From Papaver somniferum (Eukaryota; Streptophyta; Magnoliopsida; Ranunculales; Papaveraceae), in the NCBI RefSeq assembly GCF_003573695.1, contig NC_039360.1, positions 58,881,830 through 58,945,829 of the forward strand: DNA of 64,000 bases. Direction: 5' to 3'. A model generated the notes under the pieces. The model saw nothing but the letters and a program-made list of their open reading frames with translations, was not told the DNA's origin and searched no databases. The position numbers and the translations under genes were made by a program. Positions 59,003 through 64,000 of the stretch are shown here, piece after piece; position 1 is the first letter of the stretch; each line of letters opens with the position of its first letter.

Positions 59003-59487
59003 CTGCACATTTAAAAAAAAAAACATAGAAATTTAATTTTGAAAATCAGCTTTTCATTTTGAATTTATTTTGATTTAGAAGTTATGGGTATGGACAAAGA
59101 GATCTTAGAAAAGGTTGAAATGAATGAGACCTATAGCCAAAAAACAGACAGATTTTAGGAAGAAAATGTGATTTTGTAGGTCTTTGATTGAGAGATGTTA
59201 GAGTTTGACTATTGATTTTGCTTGTAAGATAAGGTGGATATTGTGAATTGCATTTTGTGGCTAGTGGTTATGTGCATCTTTTTGGCATGATAAGTGCGCA
59301 ACACAATTAGAAAAGTACACAGCAAAGCCAAGGCTATATCCACACTATGTGCTTGCTCTTACACCAGGTATATTATTTTGTGGGTCATCTTCTTCTTCAA
59401 TCAAAACCCAATAAAAGAAAATTAATCAGTAAATGAATCAAAAAGATAACTTGTCGGGCATAGAAGATTTTTTAAAACGATTTTTTA

Positions 59488-59709
<222 letters not shown>

Positions 59710-59746
59710 TAAGAACTTAATATCTCTATTGCAAACCAAAACATAC

Positions 59747-59808
59747 CTAAATGGAAAGCTTCACGATAACCAATATACATTTGAGTTGAATGTGGAAATC
59801 TATAGAGC
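59747..59808 (-). pseudogene. Exon-like fragment, unidentified
   Basis: 62 bp with CAG acceptor and AG/GTATG donor, encoding LYRFPHSTQMYIGYREAFHL. I do not recognise the protein. The splice borders on both sides suggest another captured exon. Confidence 0.35.
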
Positions 59809-60424
59809 CTGCGAACAAAAATAAAAAACAGTGAGTCTCTGAAATATGTGTAGGCCAATAGAAATGTGGTATGAAAAAAATTACAGACTTGGTGCAACTT
59901 TTAGGTGTCAACCAAAGGAATTAATTATGTGGTGATCGAATTCATACTGTAGTTTGTTAAGGGGAGTTTGTTAGAAGTCGACGTCAGCGTCTTCCTCTGC
60001 GGAGTAAGGGCATTGACGCAAAGATTGTTAACAATGACAGGAACGAAGCAGTGAAACTTCCTTCAATATTTGTGAACTGGTGTTTTCTGATGTTGTTTTC
60101 CATTTTAGCTTCTGAGTTGCAATAGTGTAGTTTCCTTCAACAACCGGTACAAAGTCAGAACTATACTGTTAAGTACCAACAGAGACATTGACAAATGATG
60201 TAATGAAGGTCACAACAGACTTGCATATATAACACAGTCTACAGATGGGTAGGAATAAGAGAAGAGCACAAACCATGTTTATAAGAAAAACTTTTTTACC
60301 CCTACAAAAGGGAGTTAGCAAGGGAGAAAATGATCAAGATATTCAATTTACATGTCAATACAGCATACGTAGGTGTCCTGGTCACAAGATACCCAAACTC
60401 ATTATATCTGCAATTCCAACTTCA

Positions 60425-60657
60425 TTGTACTACAAGTCACTACCACCACCTCCTACACCTGCCACATCTACAAATCACCACTTCCTCCATCTCTAGAACC
60501 TACTTTTTACTACAAGTCACCACCAGCACCAACTCAGAACTACTACAAGTCACTACCACCATTTCCAGTATCACCACCTTAATACAATTCACCACCACCA
60601 TCTCCAGTACCATCCCCTTACTACCACAAGTCACCACCACCACCAGCTTGGAATTAG
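60425..60657 (+). pseudogene. Captured extensin-like proline-rich fragment
   Basis: In one frame or another the plus strand reads YYKSLPPPPTP, YYKSPPAPTQNYYKSLPP and SPVPSPYYHKSPPPP. This is the Tyr-Lys-Ser-Pro repeat of extensins (cell wall hydroxyproline-rich glycoproteins). Stops and shifts break it several times. Confidence 0.65.
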
Positions 60658-60779
60658 CTCATATCCGGTACCCATTCCTTACTACTATAACTCCTCATAT
60701 TATTTATTATATCAAACAAACCGAAACATCATAGTTACTCATACAGAAACATTTCAAAGTAATGAATGATAAGCCTTAC

Positions 60780-60928
60780 CATCACCAGCTACATTGTTGG
60801 TGGCATTTGCTACTTGCTTTACAAGGCTGGTACCAATGTTCTTAACTCTGTCCTTAAACTCAATGCTTGATACCATCTTTAGTCACTTTAGGTGCACCAA
60901 AGATTTGTTCTATTACAACATTACGTCC
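60780..60928 (-). pseudogene. Captured exon of a mitochondrial chaperonin CPN60 gene
   Basis: 149 bp encoding GRNVVIEQIFGAPKVTKDG, then, after a short deletion and frame change, SIEFKDRVKNIGTSLVKQVA and NATNNVAGDG up to a GATG/GTAAGG donor. This is the ATP-site region of group I chaperonins; the lost residues are the usual VTVAK block. The right border is probably an AAAG acceptor. Confidence 0.82.
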
Positions 60929-61555
60929 CTTTCAGAATCCAAACATCAAAAGTAAAAATTAGTAATCAACCATGTCATTCAAATTGCGTAAGATAATAAT
61001 CTAATATATTCTACATTAATTATTTAAGAAGATTCCAAGCACAACATACACTCACCTGAAGGCATGAGAATAGCTATAGTTTGCGAAGCTGTGATTGTCA
61101 AACAGATTGCACTTAATATTAATGCAATTACCAAAATTCTCAATACAGATTGACTCGCTAATAATACTTTTGGTGTTTTATGGGTCCATTGAAATCTTAA
61201 AGATAAGAAATGATGACATAACTACAATCAAAAGAAGAAGCTTACTTAAGTGAAATAAATACTCACGCAAAGGGAGAAGATTCACAAATTGAAATACCTA
61301 TGGGAGTTCCTGCTTCTGAAATTAAAATTGAAAAATAAGAACAATGAATAAGACTTCAAATTGTTCACAAATTCAAGCCACTGAACCTGAAAGTCTTCTA
61401 TCAACTGCTAAATCAAAAACAAATAAAAATAAATAAATTAAAACCCTAACATCAAAATAAGATCTTTCCTTCTCTAAAAAGAAAACCCAAACTCCACTGA
61501 CTGACCTAGAAATGACCGAGCAATGAAACAAAATTTATAAGAAAAATTAAACACA

Positions 61556-61667
61556 TCACCTGATTAGGAACGACTTTAAATTGGGAAATGGTTTGTTACA
61601 TGTGTTTTTCAAATCCTCCTGTAGATCAATCAAAGTAATCTCTTGCTCATCTCCATATTTGAAACCC
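61556..61667 (-). pseudogene. Exon-like fragment, unidentified
   Basis: Between acceptor TTTTCCAG and donor ATCAG/GTGATG, the minus strand encodes GFKYGDEQEITLIDLQEDLK, a short linker and FPNLKSFLIR. Probably part of another host gene; not recognised. Confidence 0.35.
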
Positions 61668-62149
61668 TGGAAAACAAATAGAAATACAGTTTCAACTAAA
61701 GAGATTCAACAAGAGATCGAGTTCTAAGAAGAAGAAGAAGAAGGTAGTCCTAGTGGCGGTTGAATCAGTGATGATAGTGGTGCTCAAACATAAGGATTAT
61801 GGGTTGTGGCTGTGGAGTTGGATCGTAAAAGAAGAAAAAGAGAGTAAAGAGGAAGAGAAGTTGTATGTGGGCGATAAAGAAAAACGGAAGGGTTTTCATC
61901 ATCACCGTCGAAATAGGTATTAGGGTAGAATCATCTATCTTAATAGTAGCAGAAGAGATTAATGGAAGCGAAGCTGTTTCTTCAAATCGAGATGAAGGGG
62001 TGAAATGGAGAGGATAAAGGAGAGAGAATAGAAGAGGAATTTGCGGATAGAAATGAAGCCGCACGAAATGAAATCGTTTTCTAAAGTTAAGAAGTCAACT
62101 GGTCAAAGGGGTGAAATAACAACACGATCTGAAATCGTTCCAACATATG

Positions 62150-62365
62150 GGTGGAAATAGGGCTAAAAGTGTTCCCTGCTACGCATGTGACTCGCATGCT
62201 CATACCCTTGGATGTTGCTAGTCGCAACAGAACATAGGCAGTTGCGATTTTCGAAACAGGGAAAGCTGTTGCTAAAATTTGGCAACTGAAATTAGAAACA
62301 GAAAATTCGCAACTGCGGTATAGCTGTTGTAATATGGGTTGCTAAACCCTGAATTTGGTGTAGTG
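62150..62365. repeat. CACTA right terminal and subterminal repeats
   Basis: GTTGCGA, TTGCTAAA and GTTGCTAAA words cluster up to the terminal AATTTGGTGTAGTG, mirroring the left end. Confidence 0.75.
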
Positions 62366-62859
62366 CCCCCCTTACACAATGATCCGAAAACCATATATAT
62401 TTGTAGTGTGAATTACATATTAATTCTCCCCCTTTTTGTCAATAAAATTTGCAAAGGTACAAAAACGGGTTCATTATGAAATTTCCGTAAGAGACATTTC
62501 ATGACTGAGAGAAAGAAACACACATCATCTTATTTAGATACAATCATATAGCCGAAGCTAACAACATTCATCAAGGAGTTTAAAGATACAAGATAACCCC
62601 TCTAAAAATCCACAGCCGCACACCCCTCAAGATATGACCATTAAGCACAAGTTCAAAAGAACTCACCCCATTTGATGTCATTCCCGAAAGAGCAACAACG
62701 AGCGACCTTAATTTCAAGAGAAAAGAAGGATTTTTATTGGACACCAAAACCATGAGAATGATTTTTATATCCAAAACTCAATCAGATAATCATAAGTAAA
62801 CCTATGATTAATTTAATCGGAATACATAATCAAATTAAACACAAAAGTGATCAATTTAA

Positions 62860-63115
62860 TTCACTGTGCTCAACATAAGTAAACTTACGGAGCAACGACT
62901 AAGTTAATCATACAAGAGAGTGATTGGCTTAATCGTTCATATACTCAATACAAGAGAGACTTGTGGAGTAATAATTAAATAACCAACAAGATGATTAATT
63001 TAGTTCTAATATGCTCAACATAAAGTATCTTACGGAATAACCAACAAGGCTAATAAAAAATAATCAACTTTGTCGTATCGTGCTCAACATAAGACACATT
63101 ACGGAGCCTCATGGT
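62860..63115. repeat. ~65-75 bp tandem repeats in the S2 3' region
   Basis: A unit starting (T)GCTCAACATAAGTAAACTTA, followed by CGGAGCAA and an AATCA-rich tail, recurs three to four times. The window start (position 1) begins with another copy. Confidence 0.65.
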
Positions 63116-63551
63116 AATACAAAAAGGATGGATCAATGAAGATCAATACCGTGGAATACACAAGGATTCATTCTTTTGCACACGCATATACAATAGCAAT
63201 AATCCTTGGATACAAAATATTTTAACTTATCTTCCGTCAAAGATTGACAATATAGGCTTAACTTTTGTATATGCCAAAAGTCTATTCATTCTTAAACCAA
63301 TAAACGAATACCGATCATGAACGACTTTACTTTTGACAAAATATGGGACAACATAGTTCACAGACGTAAACACCAATATCCCATAATAAATTGCAATATA
63401 AAAGATTAAATACTGCAAAACGTCATCCTCCAAAAAGTTTTAGAATCAAAAACCTAAAAAAAAGAAGATGAAAATAATAACTATGTGTAGTCACAATCAT
63501 CGCTATTCAAAGAACTAGTTATTCTTCCAACTAAGCCAAAAAGAAGACATA

Positions 63552-64000
63552 CTAGGCAACAATATCTTTGAGAAATTCTTTATCATTCCCTAACTCCTTG
63601 TCGTCAACAGCCATAGGAACATAAGGTTCGTGGAGATAGGAGTTGATATCAACAAACCGTCTTGGCTGCATATGTCGAACCAGGGCTTTATGAATTTCCA
63701 AAGATCTTAAAACGCAAGCCTTTATATCACGAATCTCCTTTCTTACTTCCTTCAACTCATCAAGAACATCGGAAAACTTCTGAGAGTTAGAAGGGACAAC
63801 CCTTGGCTTTCTTGTATTCCTCCTTTTCCTTTTTAAGGACGAAATAACTTGAGATTTTTCTTTTTCCTTGATTGATGGATTAACAATCATGTTGACATCC
63901 TTTCCATCCAAAGACATGATGCTTATGAGAACATCTATAACCAACTGATTTTTGTGATTGGAATTCACACTCTCAACAAGCGGTCTTGAAATATAAAGAA
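63552..64000 (-). CDS. S2 3' ORF fragment, open at the window edge (possible Sirevirus extra ORF)
   Basis: About 149 codons are open from the window edge to 63552. It is highly charged, with SSLKRKRRNTRKPRVVPSN (nuclear-signal-like), a helix FSDVLDELKEVRKEIRDIKA and an end with YLHEPYVPMAVDDKE. It precedes the 3' noncoding part of S2, where some Sireviruses carry an envelope-like or unknown third ORF. No transmembrane segment is visible in this part, so the envelope reading is unsupported. It could also be the tail of a captured gene. Confidence 0.4.
   Translation of the reverse strand, partial: LYISRPLVESVNSNHKNQLVIDVLISIMSLDGKDVNMIVNPSIKEKEKSQVISSLKRKRRNTRKPRVVPSNSQKFSDVLDELKEVRKEIRDIKACVLRSLEIHKALVRHMQPRRFVDINSYLHEPYVPMAVDDKELGNDKEFLKDIVA

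Larger units (their letters stand above)
62366..64000 (-). mobile_element. S2 Sirevirus 3' internal region, running off the window
   Basis: Continues S2 upstream of the CACTA insertion. A second AAAAAGGGGGAG tract on minus near 62430 fits the multiple polypurine tracts known from Sireviruses. The stretch 62440-62850 is noncoding apart from short chance frames; 63060-63440 is the counterpart of 1-430. Confidence 0.65.

Noticed and set aside
60245..60734. Long overlapping Thr/His/Tyr-rich frames
   Set aside because: Out-of-frame readings of an extensin-type repeat; only the Tyr-Lys-Ser-Pro frame makes biological sense, and it is broken.
61765..62064. 99-codon hydrophobic frame near the right CACTA end
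   Set aside because: Phe/Leu/His-rich due to purine-rich sequence on the other strand; overlaps no splice-bounded exon and matches nothing I recognise.

Overview
The window is plant nuclear DNA made almost entirely of transposable elements nested inside one another. I found no intact single-copy host gene, no rRNA or tRNA gene, and nothing prokaryotic. Spliced genes with GT-AG introns, Ty3/gypsy elements of the Tat/Ogre type, Sirevirus-type Ty1/copia elements and a CACTA element point to an angiosperm with a large, repeat-rich genome. The Sirevirus LTR text reminds me of repeats common in poppies (Papaver, Ranunculales). That is recollection and was not searched, so treat the genus as a guess.

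Layout, decoded from LTR ends, primer sites, polypurine tracts and 5-bp target site duplications (TSDs). S1 is an old minus-strand Sirevirus. Its 5' LTR piece lies at 52729-54729, and its gag is split into 52126-52640, 35697-36504 and 7880-7979 (with a second copy at 1306-1405). Element A (36510-52120, TSD CATCC) and element C (7985-35691, TSD CATGG) both sit inside S1 gag. The 5' LTR of C contains two solo LTRs: B (8326-10656, TSD ATAAG) and F (12129-13429, TSD AAAAC). The 3' LTR of C is split by E (19829-34549, TSD ACGAG). E in turn contains the Tat-type element D (20840-33706). Left of C, 1306-4081 repeats 7880-10656 and is joined to a degraded B interior (4082-7879), which implies a local tandem duplication. 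To the right, a second Sirevirus S2 (54730 to the window edge) is inserted in the S1 LTR. S2 is interrupted by a CACTA-type transposon (57497-62365) that carries fragments of at least five unrelated host genes.

A, B and C share LTR termini, a primer site beginning TGGCGACCACAG, polypurine tracts ending in GGGACTTAA (AAGCAGGGGACTTAA in A and C), and a U5-like block. A keeps protease, reverse transcriptase, two RNase H domains and integrase, all damaged, but no recognisable gag capsid. B and C have lost most of pol and carry tandem-repeat-rich interiors. D is a separate Tat lineage with gag, a zinc knuckle and full but mutated pol.

The most interesting content is on the strand opposite pol. 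D carries a five-exon, about 1150-codon antisense gene whose intron phases all agree (28317-32089). A carries two antisense genes, one with its own TATA box and 5' UTR introns (41424-41978). The other is a three-exon gene (42466-43462) with a domain resembling the plant PEARLI-4 (phospholipase-like) family. Spliced antisense genes in two different Tat elements of one window, one of them apparently host-derived, are the best candidates for an under-described system.
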